In this document: positions 31,357 to 42,196 of the stretch, piece by piece | Layout of the letters: every line of letters starts with the position of its first letter | Position numbering within the stretch: position 1 is the stretch's first letter | Source: Blepharisma japonicum | Lineage: Eukaryota > Ciliophora > Heterotrichea > Heterotrichida > Blepharismidae | Assembly (NCBI GenBank): GCA_949751835.1 | Contig: CATKHK010000047.1 | Coordinates: 248,001-312,000 of the forward strand | DNA: 64,000 bases | Reading direction: 5' to 3' | The notes under the pieces: generated by a model | What the model was told of the DNA's origin: nothing | What the model saw: only the letters and a program-made list of their open reading frames with translations | Databases searched by the model: none | Position numbers and translations under genes: made by a program

Positions 31357-32679
31357 ATGAAAAAAGCCCTAATTCTTCTCATCCTTTCTCAAATAATCGC
31401 TTCCGAGTTTTGTGAGCATAATTATGAGTGCAAGTCACTTCACAACTGTGTTGACGGAGAATGCAAGCATAAAGATCTCTTTCCTATAGCAGGAAGTGAA
31501 ATAATAGGCACTTTTATTAATATAGTTATCAGTGCTTTATCAACTTCAGCTGGACTTGGCGGTGGCCCTCTAAATACGATTGTCGGTCAGCTTTTGTTCG
31601 GCTATGACTTAACTCACGCAATACCTTTATCACAAGTTGTAATATTTGGTGGAACACTGATGTCAGTAAGCCTCAAACTAAATGATCGCCACCCTACTAT
31701 TAAAACGAGACCGCTTACAGATTATGAATTGATCTCATATTTAATTGTTCCGTTGCTGGCTGGAACCTCAATTGGTGTTTTATTACACCTAATATTTCCA
31801 GAGTGGCTGATAGTTGTAGTAATTATTATCGTCAAAATTTATATATCAATATTGGCAACTCAAAAATGGTGACTTGCTTATAAGAAAGAAAATTTGGAAA
31901 AAAGTAAAAGTAAGACGTCAGCAGCGAATATGGTTTCAAAGCCGTTACTGGAAGAGGATACAATCCAAATAACAGAAATCAAAGAAAGAGAGACGAAAAT
32001 GAAAATTTCTTATTCAAGCATTGGTATAATTGGGATCGTATATATGATAGTTGTACTTGGGTCATTTATTAGGGGTGGAAAAGGTATGGATTCAATTGTA
32101 GGAATAACTCAATGCGATATATGATACTGAATTTTTACTGGACTTTATTTTCTTATCCTTGTTGCTATATCTTGGCTCTGTGGGAAACTTTTAGTTGATA
32201 GGACACAAAGAAGAATTGAAAATGGATATGACTTTGATTTAGGAGATCCTAAATGGGATAGCCAGCTAGCTATCAAAATTGGATTGATCACTGCATTTGC
32301 AGGACTTTTGGCAGGAAGTTTGGGAATTGGAGGAGGAATGATAATGAATCCTTTTATGATTTCGATTGGAATTCGGCCTGAGGTGTCTACATCTTGCTCA
32401 AATTTTATGATTTTATTTAGTGCTTCAATATCAGTTTTACAATACACAATTGGGGGAATGATCAAGATGGATTATGGACTTTGACTATTAGGAGCTTCTC
32501 TTATAGGAGCTGTTTTAGGATACTATGTTCTTAGGGCATTACTCAGAAAAGTCAAAAGGCCATCAATGATAGTCCTATTGATTGCCTTTTTAACCACAGC
32601 AAGTCTTATTGGCATAGCCTCTACAGGTATTTTCACAATACTCGAAGAACAGTATTTTGGGTTTTCTAGCTTATGTTAA
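31357..32679 (+). CDS. TauE/SafE-like membrane transporter
   Basis: 440 residues with a signal peptide (MKKALILLILSQIIA) and a short Cys-rich lumenal/extracellular stretch (FCEHNYECKSLHNCVDGECK), then two related bundles of three or four transmembrane helices separated by a charged cytosolic loop. Glycine-rich repeats SAGLGGGPLN and GSLGIGGGMIMNP mark the two halves, as in the TauE/SafE (sulfite exporter-like) family; plants and protists have versions with this signal-peptide layout. TGA=Trp at several places. Substrate unknown (organosulfonate/sulfite-like anions in bacteria). The two relics at 23175 and 26160 derive from it. Confidence 0.85.
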
Positions 32680-32757
32680 AAGATTTTCAATGCTAAATTG
32701 GAAATCATAACAAATTATTCCAAATTATTTGTTTAACTTGCATAAAAATTATTTATC

Positions 32758-33309
32758 TTAATAATCTGCCTGCTTTTCTTCCACAGTTCTTATATATGCC
32801 CCTAAATCTGAATGATTGAAAACGACAATATCGTGAGGCTGGAGTTTTAAGCTTTGTTCAGTCGATCTCGCAGCAACCCCAAAGCCTAATGGCACATCAT
32901 TCATAGAGAACACAACAACACCTTCATACTGCGGCACGCCTTCAGTCATTCTGGCTACATGTGTTTTCAATACATGGTTTCCATATAAAAATACTTGCTC
33001 GCCACCTGGCTTTACCCAGACCTTATATTTGGCGTATTTAGCCAGGTAAGGGAGAGCTGTAATGTGTATTTTGAATTTTCCTGATTTTGTAAAATTTCCA
33101 AAGCAAGTGCCTGCAGAGAATAGCTCTTCTCTGCCGACAACTTGGCAGAGATCTAAAACACCTTTGCTCATATAGTAAACTTTGTTTTCTTGAAGCCTAA
33201 AAACGTAGTCTTCGTCAGGCCTATCAATTAAATGTCGGATATTGTCGCCGAGGATCAGCTTAAGTTTGCTGAAGAGGGTTTTTGTTTCTTCTTCTGTCAG
33301 CTGCCTCAT
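32758..33309 (-). CDS. NIP7: 60S ribosome biogenesis factor NIP7
   Basis: 183 residues, full length. MRQLTEEETKTLFSKL, 'RPDEDYVFRL', 'GTCFGNFTKSGKFKIHITAL', 'AKYKVWVKPGGEQVFLYGNH' and the PUA domain end 'GVVVFSMNDVPLGFGVAARS' match NIP7 closely. Needed for 27S/60S pre-rRNA processing in the nucleolus. Confidence 0.97.
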   Translation of the reverse strand: MRQLTEEETKTLFSKLKLILGDNIRHLIDRPDEDYVFRLQENKVYYMSKGVLDLCQVVGREELFSAGTCFGNFTKSGKFKIHITALPYLAKYAKYKVWVKPGGEQVFLYGNHVLKTHVARMTEGVPQYEGVVVFSMNDVPLGFGVAARSTEQSLKLQPHDIVVFNHSDLGAYIRTVEEKQADY

Positions 33310-33498
33310 ATTTTTCTAATAAAATTACTTAAAAAGCCATAATTATTTTATCATTAATACGTGCATTTCTCTGTGGAAAAATTTTGCCTTAATATGTCAA
33401 ATTTATGATAAATTAAAAAGCTAATGTAATTTTTAATGACTAATCTCAGCAAAAAAATAACTGGGGAATTGTTTTTGTTATAATTATTGTTTTAAAAT

Positions 33499-34317
33499 AT
33501 GGTTGTTTGGTCAGCTTTAAAATTTTTAGGATCTGCTGGAAAGTTTGACCCAAAACACCAGTCATTTGCTCATCCCATCCTCGCTTACATTATTGCAGTG
33601 GCTAGCTGTTTTTTCGTTTTATACAAGGTAAGTCGTGAAAAAACCAAGAAACCCACAGGAAGACAACTGAAATATGGTATATTTTTGTTCGCGTATGCTT
33701 TAATTTTGTTTATCTCACGTGTTCGGCAAGATAGTAATAAATAATCAGAGCAGATAGCACTTTATGACATGTTTTGGCAATGTAACATGAGCTTAATATT
33801 GTCTGGATTAAGCGCTTTCCTAGGAAGAACTGATATGATGTGTGCTGGAGCTGCTTCAGTTGCCCTTGACCAAACATTATATTGGGTAGACGTGCTAAGC
33901 TTTTTGCTAACTGGAAAGTTTAAATTAGGAGTTGCAGGATATTTAGCATGGAAAGAAACATCATGAAATAAAATCTTTACTTCAACCCATCATTTATGGT
34001 TCATTCCATTAACCCTTTTTGCAGCTAAAAAAATGCCATGGAGGTCTTTTCCAATGTCTGTCTGGATTGTTATGTTGATCACAAATCTAAGCAGACTTTG
34101 CATTCCTTTTGAAATTCCATTTAGAGGACAAATGAGGTATATGAATGTAAATTGTGTGCATGAATGCTGGAAAGACATAAAAATACCTATTCTCCATATG
34201 TGTGATCATAAAGGGTGGCTTGGGGCATTTTTCTTGTTGAATTTTAATTGGAATGGAGGGAACTTCTTAGGGTTTTTGGTCTATAAGCTTATCTCGAAGA
34301 TCGCTTATGGAAATTAA
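33499..34317 (+). CDS. Multi-pass membrane protein, unknown
   Basis: 267 residues after removing a 15-nt intron (33734-33748) and reading TGA as Trp at 33964. Five or more hydrophobic segments: HPILAYIIAVASCFFVLY, 'YGIFLFAYALILFI', 'MSLILSGLSAFLG', 'HHLWFIPLTLFAA' and 'WIVMLITNLSRL'. His/Trp-rich loops and a Cys cluster (NVNCVHECWKD...HMC). No family recognised. Starts divergently from NIP7. Confidence 0.75.
33734..33748 (+). other. 15-nt intron in membrane protein gene
   Basis: gtaataaataatcag (phase 1). Removal joins two frames into 'RQDKQIALYDMFW'. Confidence 0.85.
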
Positions 34318-34460
34318 GTATCGTATCAAATAAGTTAATAGTCAGTCCTTAACTTTACTAATTAGCTACAATCCTGCCTTATCTTGAAATTTTGATTAAA
34401 GATAAATAAATGAAATTATGATTCTGGGTAACCTGCAGGATATAAAATTTCGCATATTTA

Positions 34461-35030
34461 ATGCCGAAGCGCCTTAGAAAAAATACTGGACCACGCTTAA
34501 ACAAATCTAAAGTTTGCGATAACAATGGGAATTTACTAAATAGGTGTCCTATCTGCCTTGAAAGCATTGAAAAACATTCTGTGCTCGGCATTCTCAATTG
34601 CGGGCATAATCAATTTTGCTTTTCCTGCCTTCACGATTGGAGCAAAGTATCAAACAAATGTCCGCTCTGCAATTTAAAATTCAACCAAATTGGCAATTCA
34701 AAGACATCTGAAGTTGCTTTGGTAGAAAATACAGACAAGCTTATTGAAGACTTATATGAAGAATATATTTCTAGCATATTCTGTGTACGATGCGGTTCTG
34801 ATCAGGAAGATGAGTGCCTTTTGCTTTGCGATGGATGCGATAAAGGCTTTCATACGTTTTGTATAGGAATTATGAGAGTCCCTGACCTTGAAGAATGGTT
34901 CTGTCATGATTGCATACTTGAACAGTCTACAGAGGTTAGGAAGAATCAATGGAGAGAAATGGAAAAGGCTGCTAATGAAATTGAAGATGGGAAGACGAGA
35001 AAGAGATTAAAAAAGTTAGCAGATATGTAA
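34461..35030 (+). CDS. RING-PHD protein (PHRF1-like)
   Basis: 189 residues, no introns. RING at about 29-71 (CPICLES...CGHNQFCFSCL...CPLC, C3HC4), then PHD at about 107-155 (CVRCGSDQEDECLLLCDGCD, FHTFC, 'EWFCHDC'). A basic N-terminus and a charged C-terminal helix. Combination as in PHRF1-type ubiquitin ligases that read chromatin, but far shorter, so it may be just the reader/ligase core. Probably nuclear. Confidence 0.9.
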   Translation: MPKRLRKNTGPRLNKSKVCDNNGNLLNRCPICLESIEKHSVLGILNCGHNQFCFSCLHDWSKVSNKCPLCNLKFNQIGNSKTSEVALVENTDKLIEDLYEEYISSIFCVRCGSDQEDECLLLCDGCDKGFHTFCIGIMRVPDLEEWFCHDCILEQSTEVRKNQWREMEKAANEIEDGKTRKRLKKLADM

Positions 35031-35609
35031 AAATTAATTTTAAACTTAATCTTAATCGCATGGGCTAAAACTTATTCGGTCGAATATTTGTGTGAGAAAT
35101 AAGAATTAAGCTACAAGCAAAGGAATTTTCAATAATTATACAAAAGAAATTTGGAGACTGGAAATGTGCATTGAACTGGTCATTTTGTTGATTGCTTTTT
35201 CAGTATTGGGAATTATTTGCAGTATAACATTCATTATACCGAAATAATTGTTATAATAAAATATTCCAAAATAATGCTTTTTAACCTGAATTTACTTAAT
35301 TTTGAAAAGATCATCTTTATGGAATTTTTACTAATATTTAATTGACAATTAATAAAATTTTCTGAAACAAAAAAGCATAAAATTCTTCTTCGATATTTGT
35401 AAACTCTTAATAAAAGCATTTTACTGGAGAAAAAATGGATTTTCAAACCTTAATAGAGTTCGAGAAGGATTCTCATTTTTAATTGGAACCTTAGCCATAA
35501 TAATTAAAATTAAAAATACTTATATTAATTCAGTAAAATATGTTCTTAGCATTATCATCACTTGCAAATTATATATGTATATCTTCGCAAATTTTGTAAC
35601 AATCTTGAA
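35031..35609. other. Intergenic spacer
   Basis: AT-rich region between convergent genes; no supported gene. A 70-codon minus-strand frame here is AT-driven. Confidence 0.45.
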
Positions 35610-36188
35610 CTAGATCATATTAAACGATGCTCCATAATATGAAGCACCAAAGATTACTTGTGATAATCTTTGTTCTCGTTCTCGAGCATTTAGGAGCTCC
35701 ACAACAAGAGTTTGGTTCATTTCACAGGTTTCCTTGTATTTTTTGTCAAGCGTGTCCAAAGCATTTTGCATTTCAACTTGCTTTGCTTCAAGCATTTGGC
35801 ACTTTTGGAGAAGTGGCTCAGAGGCCTGCTGAATTATTCTGGCCACTGGAGGTGGAAAGAATTCAGAAGTTTTGCGATGAATTTCAACCAAAAGACTTTT
35901 GTTGCCTTTTATGAAGCAAGGGTGGCTGAAAATTTGTTTATCACCTGAGTCCCTTACTTTGTGGAAATCGTACATATTCAGTTGCCTAATAAAACTTGCT
36001 AAATTCTTGTGTTTGAAATAAATAGGAAGGACTTGATTCATAAACTCGCCTTGATTTTTAATAGTAAATGATTTCCCATCCTCAGTCCAGCCGACAATGT
36101 CTTGGAATTCATCAAGGCTTAAAAGATCAAATGTTTTGGATAGAAAGGATGTCGGACGAGCCGACTTAGAACGTTTTCGATTCATCAT
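35610..36188 (-). CDS. Heat-shock-factor type DNA-binding protein (small HSF)
   Basis: 192 residues. HSF DNA-binding domain at about 13-106: FLSKTFDLLSLDEFQDIVGW, 'SFTIKNQGEFMNQVLPIYFKHKNLASFIRQLNMYDFHKV', 'FSHPCFIKG'. Then a leucine-zipper-like coiled coil (LLQKCQMLEAKQVEMQNALD) for trimerisation. It ends soon after, with no room for a classic activation domain, so it is small for the family. Could regulate heat-shock genes such as the BiP gene in this window (inference). Confidence 0.93.
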   Translation of the reverse strand: MMNRKRSKSARPTSFLSKTFDLLSLDEFQDIVGWTEDGKSFTIKNQGEFMNQVLPIYFKHKNLASFIRQLNMYDFHKVRDSGDKQIFSHPCFIKGNKSLLVEIHRKTSEFFPPPVARIIQQASEPLLQKCQMLEAKQVEMQNALDTLDKKYKETCEMNQTLVVELLNAREREQRLSQVIFGASYYGASFNMI

Positions 36189-37529
36189 ATAAATTACATT
36201 AAACCTTTTGAATTATCCATATTGTTCTAGAATACACTTTATTTTGTCCTAAAATTTAGATGACAATCTAGAAGTTTCTGGTCCTTTTCACTATGAATTA
36301 GTATTATGTAAGCACTCTCTTAGCATAATGAGAGGCTATTAAGTATTAAAAAATAATAAATATGAGTGATGATTTTTAATATAGTTGCAAATTAAGTTTG
36401 GCTTCATAGGTTGGCTTAAGAAAAAAGAATAGTGAGATCAAAATTGCTTGCAAATATATGCCACATATGACTTATAGAAATGTTTTAATTCTTCCAATTT
36501 ATTGTTCTCGTAAAATTCAGAAAGTCTCATATAATTACAGGCAATATTTCTAGTTTTAGTCATAATCTTTATGTGAAGAATTATTATGGACATAATAGTA
36601 GCTCTCTAATTTGGATTAATTTCAACATTTAAGATTTTTCTAGAAAATATCAAATTTAAAAAAATTATTGATAAAGGCTTGGATAGATCTTCCTAAGACT
36701 TAAAACTTGCCAATTTTATACTGTATTGAGGATTATATCTTTTTCAAAAATATTTATTTGAATATTAATGATCTATTTTATATTGAACCAGCTCCAAATT
36801 CACTATAAGAAATATTATTGCTTTGAATCCAATATAAATAGTATGCATACAATATTACTTTATAAGTTGTTTCTTGAGTTCCCAAAAGCACATCTAAAAT
36901 TTTTTAAGGCTTTTTTAGACCAATCTGCATGAGGAATAGAGAGCAAAACAATTTTTTTTTGAAAATATGCCCAAATTATGCTAATTTGTATAAATTTAGC
37001 ATCATAAATATTCGATGCAATTATTAATGCTTAGAGATATTAAATGAAAGATAAGAAAATGGCTTTGAAATGGATTTATACGCAATTTAAAACAAAAATT
37101 AGTTAATTTTGAAGATTAAAATTATTAGCATTAAATTAAGCATATGTATTGGTAATATTAAAGTAGTTTTAAATTAAAATTTCTATTTGCACAGCTTAGA
37201 TTGAATGCAAAATAAAATAATCAGTATTTATTATTATAAACTCAGCATGGTCTTCTTCTCTAAATTAGAAATAACTATCAAAAGAATTATAAATGAAATA
37301 ACAGATTTTATTGTAAAATAAATTGACAATTCTGAAGATAAAATCTATTTTTAAGAATTAATTTTTCAAATCATATTAATAGATTAGAATACTACTAAGT
37401 AGTAATAATATCTTTGGAGAGAGTAAATTACCTTAGAATTATTAAAATTGAGTTTGTTTAAATCAAGAATTGTGTTGAAAAAACTCTCATAATGATTTAA
37501 TTAAAAATTAATTAATATCTAACAATTAA
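36189..37529. other. Long AT-rich gene-free stretch
   Basis: 1.3 kb, the longest spacer without any supported feature. Short coding-like scraps (for example near 36900-37020) but no frame I could join. Could be a decayed gene or regulatory DNA. Confidence 0.4.
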
Positions 37530-38897
37530 TTAATGCAGGAAACGAAATAAAAGTGCTCTTGAATCAGAGCAAAAAATTGGGAAAAAAATAGCAAAATCGC
37601 CAATCACTGTAATATTGCCATTTTTCTGAGATTTAGCATATGCAATTTCTGCATAGCTTGCAAGCTTGACTAAATTTAATTGCTTCTAATTTTAAATTAC
37701 TGCTTTTCTCATATCACTCGAAAAATTTGATAAAGCATTTGTCATTGGTATTCGAGTTCCATCAAAAAAATGTCTTTTATCAAAAACAAGTGACTTAGCA
37801 TTTTCAAGCTCCTTATCTGGTAATTTCAGCCTGAATATAATTTACTTTAATAAAGCGATTTCAAGTGTCTTCTTTTCATTCTTCAAAAACAAATTAATTG
37901 GGTTCTTTCTTATCTTTTTGAAAAACATTTTCCATTCTTCTTCATCTTTCCTCCGCCTTTCTCTTTCCTCTACTTCACATATCGTTTTTTCATTTCATTT
38001 TTTCTTTTTTTGTTCGTTAAAAGTTTCAAGTAAAATGGCAGCTTCTTTATAAATGTAATTTAGCAAAAATTCACATACTGAAAGAAAATCTGGATGAGCT
38101 GAATATGTCAACTTAAGTGTTGTTTTTAATTCGAAAATAAGGTCCTCAAGAAAATATAATAATCTAATTGAAGGTGGGAATATTTTGTAATTTTTTTTAA
38201 TTGTGAAAGAAAAATCAGGGAAATCTGGACATCTTTTAGGGTGTCTAATGGAGGTATCTAAGCGAGATATGGGCTGCTCGAGCTTTTCTGTTGGTTTAAT
38301 TGGAAGGGAAATTTGCTTTTCAATTAAAACTGGCTGCTTGGAATCGCTTTCAAGCTTATCAACAGCTTTTCTTTTTCTTCTGAAAGGCAAGCCATTATCA
38401 ACTTCACACTGGCTCATAGCTTCAAATTTCTTTTCACATTCTTCAAGTTTTAAATCTATTAAACATTCCTCAACTGGCTCAATTTTTCTGAGCTTTTCTT
38501 CTCCTTTTTCTATTGCTTCATTAAAGTTTATTTTTCTGCATGATAGCAAGTTTGAGGTAATTTGAGCATTTTCTTTGGAATTTAAAGATTGCTCAATATT
38601 TCTTTTGCTAATTGAAAAGGTCACTTCATCTTCATTTTTAACACTTTGAACTTCAAGATCACCTATTTTTATTTTTCTTCTGAAAGTTAAACCATCTTTC
38701 GTTTCTTGATTGGTATAATCAAATCTATTAGCTTCTTTGATCTTTCTGCAAGAAGAAAACAGAAGATCGTTAATAGGTTGTGATGAAGTCTCCTTATTTT
38801 GATCCTTTTTGTCTGATGCCTTAACTCTTCTCCTATAGGAAAATCCATCCTCTGTTTTACAATACTCATACTCTGATTTCAAACACGTTTTTGACAT
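37530..38897 (-). CDS. Repeat protein with DGxxxRRK motifs (unknown)
   Basis: 445 residues after removing two 15-nt introns (37831-37845 and 37686-37700). The N-terminal half holds three degenerate copies of a motif (EDGFSYRRRVKASDK, KDGLTFRRKIKIGD, DNGLPFRRKRKAVDK) alternating with 'SCRKI' elements (SSCRKIKEANRFD, LLSCRKINFNEA). The C-terminal half is a more globular helical region (SVCEFLLNYIYKEAAILL, 'SLVFDKRHFFDGTRIPM', 'FAIFFPIFCSDSRALLFRF'). No known family. A standard-code, intron-blind reading ends at 37995 and loses about 145 residues. Confidence 0.8.
37686..37700 (-). other. 15-nt intron 2 of repeat-protein gene
   Basis: gtaatttaaaattag; contains an in-frame TAA. Confidence 0.8.
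37831..37845 (-). other. 15-nt intron 1 of repeat-protein gene
   Basis: gtaaattatattcag; phase 2, with an in-frame TAA spanning its 5' boundary. Confidence 0.8.
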
Positions 38898-39229
38898 ATT
38901 TATATGGCATTAACATTAGTAAATTTTAAAAGGCATATAAATTATATAATATTGTTTCTTTTTGTTTTTAGCGTATATTTAATTTTTCAGTGATTATTTA
39001 TGATTATCAGTCAAATGATAATATACATTTATTTAAAATATATATATTTTTTCTTACTGAATATTATCCATTTACCATATCCAAATTTACCCTCTATTTT
39101 TACAGCGATCTTATATATTCCCTTTCTTTTCTTTATTTCATTTTTTCAATATCTTTATCCTCTCTCGTTTAACCTAATAAATCACTGTCAGTTTTCATCT
39201 CTTAAATTCTTTATTATTAGAACAATAAA
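38898..39229. other. Divergent promoter region
   Basis: T-rich/A-rich spacer between divergent genes. The overlapping hydrophobic frames here (Ile/Tyr/Phe/Leu only) are AT artefacts. Confidence 0.5.
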
Positions 39230-39613
39230 ATGGAACAAACAATTAATCCTAGGCGGAAACCAATGACTAGATTAAACCTCCAAGATACCCAGCAGGTCCC
39301 ACAGTTATCTTTCTGTGAGTCTCCCAAGCACATCCCAAAACTACGAATTCCTTCGTCAAATGTGAACAAAAGTGATTATTTATCCCCTCGCTTGAGGAAA
39401 CGAGCGGAAACTCAAAGTTTGGCTGATGTTTCCTTCAGTTTTGATCATGGAGATCTCAGAACACCAAGGTGCATCAAGGCTAACCATGGAATTGACATTT
39501 TACCCAGTCCACGAATTAATTATACCTCGAGACAACATCGAAGTTCAGTAACTTTTATTAACAAGAGAGCAATTGCTACCAATTTGTTATTAGACACTTT
39601 TCCACATATGTAA
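39230..39613 (+). CDS. Small basic Ser/Pro protein, unknown
   Basis: 127 residues, balanced codon use unlike the flanking AT-rich DNA. Basic, with S-P and T-P sites (SYLSPRLRKR, 'DLRTPRCI', 'LPSPRIN') that look like proline-directed kinase targets. No domain recognised. Probably disordered. Confidence 0.6.
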   Translation: MEQTINPRRKPMTRLNLQDTQQVPQLSFCESPKHIPKLRIPSSNVNKSDYLSPRLRKRAETQSLADVSFSFDHGDLRTPRCIKANHGIDILPSPRINYTSRQHRSSVTFINKRAIATNLLLDTFPHM

Positions 39614-40041
39614 TCTTGCAAAGAAGGTTGAGATTTATAAATTCAGTAGATATCTAAGTAAAACAGATATAAATAAAATCGAATAATTCAAATTTATGGA
39701 TTTCCTAATTTTGAGGTGGGTAAAGTATTGTTTTGAGTTTAATAAAAAATCAAGCTAATTTAAAAATAAAATAAAATTATTATTAATAGAACTTAAATTA
39801 GCAATCTAATTCAAATATATCGTTGATTCTTAATTTTAAAAAAATTGGATAATTTTCTCATTTTCTCATATTCATAATTTTATCAAAAATGTTTTCACGA
39901 TTTTAGGGCCTTGGAAGGTTTAATGATAATCTAATAATAATGGTAAATTTTGGTGCTTTCATAACCGAATAAGTAAAAAATGAGCACAGTAATTAGATCA
40001 CATTCCATTTATCGAAATATTTGATGATGTAGATTATAATA
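39614..40041. other. Intergenic AT-rich spacer
   Basis: Nothing recognised. Confidence 0.45.
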
Positions 40042-41001
40042 ATGGAGACTTGCTGGAGTCAATTCGGAGCGAGCTGGTGCGTATGTTTATATTTATTTGC
40101 AGCAGTTTCATTCTCTATTTTCACTTTTACAGTACCCTTAATTTAGATTTTCCAAATTGTCTATTATATTCGACACACCGAAAAAACAATTAAGCGTCAT
40201 CTATTAGTTCTTTGTGTCACTTCTGCTCAGTGTCTAGTAATGACAACTCATTATTTAATAGTGGGAGATGATTATAATATCTTGTACATGCTAATGGAAT
40301 ATATGCAATTCGTTTTCTATACCAGCATTTGCTACTATTTCTCTTTTCAAGTGTATTCACTCGTCGGGCATTTAAGTCGAATTGATAGACTAGGATCCTG
40401 CTTGCTTGGGTGCAATTTTTTATATTTATCAGGCTGCGCTCTTTATTTCGTAATTGAACAGTTTAATGATAAAGACATATATAGCTGCAGGACAGGGCTT
40501 TGGCTTTTTATGAGATCCAATAGCTTTGTCTTAACTTCTGTTTTTATTATGATTGGGCTCAGAACAAGAAAGCAGCTTAGAGTTGTCAGCACTTCTACGA
40601 TTTTTATTACAAATCTAGACAAAGAGAAACAATTATGGTGAAATCTAATCAGGTATTTACTAATGATTATCTTTACTTCAAGCACAGCTAGTTTTTTCAA
40701 CAATATTTATTACTTTATAAATACAAAGCCTAATTGTAATGAATATTTTGACGGAAACCAGAGCTTAAACATTTTTTTGTTTGCAATGACAAGGGTCGTA
40801 TCTCATTATTTACCAATCACAGCGTGCCTCTATGTCTTTTGGAATAGCATGAAACCAACACCTATAGATAAACGTGTAAATATTAAGTAGGATAATCTGT
40901 TGGAGAGCTTCGAAACCTCGCCAAGGGATTTATATGAAAGCCTTGCACAGTCGCGATTACGATTCAGCTCAGTTATAAGCAAAGAATCATTTTATAATTA
41001 G
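40042..41001 (+). CDS. Seven-transmembrane receptor-like protein
   Basis: 309 residues with two 15-nt introns (40132-40146, 40876-40890). About seven hydrophobic helices: VCLYLFAAVSFSIF, 'HLLVLCVTSAQCLVMTT', 'YTSICYYFSFQVYSL', 'LLGCNFLYLSGCALYF', 'SNSFVLTSVFIMIGL', 'LLMIIFTSSTASFFN' and 'LPITACLYVFW'. A Ser-rich cytosolic tail (SFETSPRDLYESLAQSRLRF) lies wholly in the last exon. Layout suggests a GPCR-like or cAMP-receptor-like protein, but I see no diagnostic motif. Ends with TAG, so UAG is a stop here. Confidence 0.75.
40132..40146 (+). other. 15-nt intron 1 of 7TM gene
   Basis: gtacccttaatttag; holds an in-frame TAG. Confidence 0.85.
40876..40890 (+). other. 15-nt intron 2 of 7TM gene
   Basis: gtaaatattaagtag; removal adds a 37-residue polar tail. 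Read through, the gene would end at its internal TAG. Confidence 0.75.
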
Positions 41002-41030
41002 TTTAAATTGTATTTTTATGAATAACAAAT

Positions 41031-42092
41031 ATGCGACCTAGCAAATCTAAAGAGCCTTCTAATAGTGCAATAAATGCAGCAGCTCTGCAAGACCATTTAT
41101 TAAGATCGCTGGGGTTTAATAATGTTGAACTTCAGCCTTCAACTGTGAAACCAAAATCAAAACCTCTTGCATCATTTGGAAGAAAAATCGTAAATGATAG
41201 GAAAAATCATTTAAAAATCAAGCCTCATGATAGTGATATAGAAGAAATAAGGCAAAGAGCCCAAAATTTCCAAAATAAACTAACACTTGCACAGAGACTA
41301 GGATTAATTGAAAAACCAGCACCTCCTTTAAATGAAGATCAATGACTTAGGGTGGAGCAAAAAGCACAGTCAAGAGGAGAACACAAAGGATGCTGCCCAA
41401 TTTGCCAAGAAGTGTTTGGGAGGGCTCCTAGTGTCATTTTAAGCTGCACTCACGTTTTTCATAAACAATGCTTGCAAAGTTTTGAAAAATACGCAAAAAT
41501 CAAAGTATGCCCTATCTGCAGAAGAAATTCTTATGAAAAGAAGAATTATCATAAAACTGAAGAGTTTTATAGAGAACAGTGTGCTATAAAGATACAAGCT
41601 TATTATAGAGGTTACAGAGCTCGAAAAGCTTATATGGAGCATCTCAGATTAAACCCTCCTCAGCATCCTTTGGTTAGGAGAAAATACTTTGGGCAGCAGC
41701 TGCATGGATTGACTGATAAATTGACAGAGGACATGGATAGAAGAGAAAGATCTATTGAATTTTTATTCAGGCAGCTTGATGAGCAGCAGGAGGCTTCTCG
41801 ACAAGTTTTTCAAGCTTTTCAACGGCAGCAAGCAAGAACTGGATCTCAAGCTCAGCAAAATAGAGAAAATTTGGAACAATGGGAGCATATTAAGCATCAA
41901 GCTTTAATAAGAAACGATAAAGAGTGTTCAATCTGTTTGCAATCTTTTCAAGACAGAAGAGAAAAATGTGTACTGTCTTGCTCTCATGTATTTCATTCAA
42001 AATGTATAGAAGGCTTTGAGTATTTTGATATCCACAGAGAGCATCATTGTCCAGTATGCAGACAACAATACTTAAGAACAATATTTCCTTAA
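41031..42092 (+). CDS. RNF32: RNF32-like protein: two RING-H2 fingers flanking an IQ motif
   Basis: 353 residues, with Trp (TGA) at 41343. First RING (about 120-162): CCPICQEVF...CTHVFHKQCL...CPICRR. IQ motif: CAIKIQAYYRGYRARKAY. A charged helix follows, then a second RING (about 300-346): CSICLQSF...CSHVFHSKCI...CPVCRQQ. The order RING-IQ-RING and the conserved 'LTLAQRLGLIEKP' N-terminal block match animal RNF32, a testis/ciliary-lineage protein. Probable E3 ligase with calmodulin binding. Confidence 0.93.
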
Positions 42093-42196
42093 TTTATTAT
42101 TGTAAAATGAATTTACATCAATTTGTATATAAACCTATAAGGATTTTTATATATGAATATTAATTAGGATTTGCAGACATTTTTAAGAGTATTAAA

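Noticed and set aside
31357-32679. Bacterial origin or contamination of the TauE/SafE-like gene
   Set aside because: It uses TGA for Trp, has the same composition as neighbours, has a eukaryote-type signal-peptide layout, and its relics are spread in the local duplications.
35234-35446. 70-codon minus-strand frame
   Set aside because: AT-driven composition, no family, no supporting context.
39000-39266. Hydrophobic plus-strand frames of 60-88 codons
   Set aside because: Composition is only what A/T-rich DNA gives (Ile, Tyr, Phe, Leu); two overlapping frames look alike; no homology.
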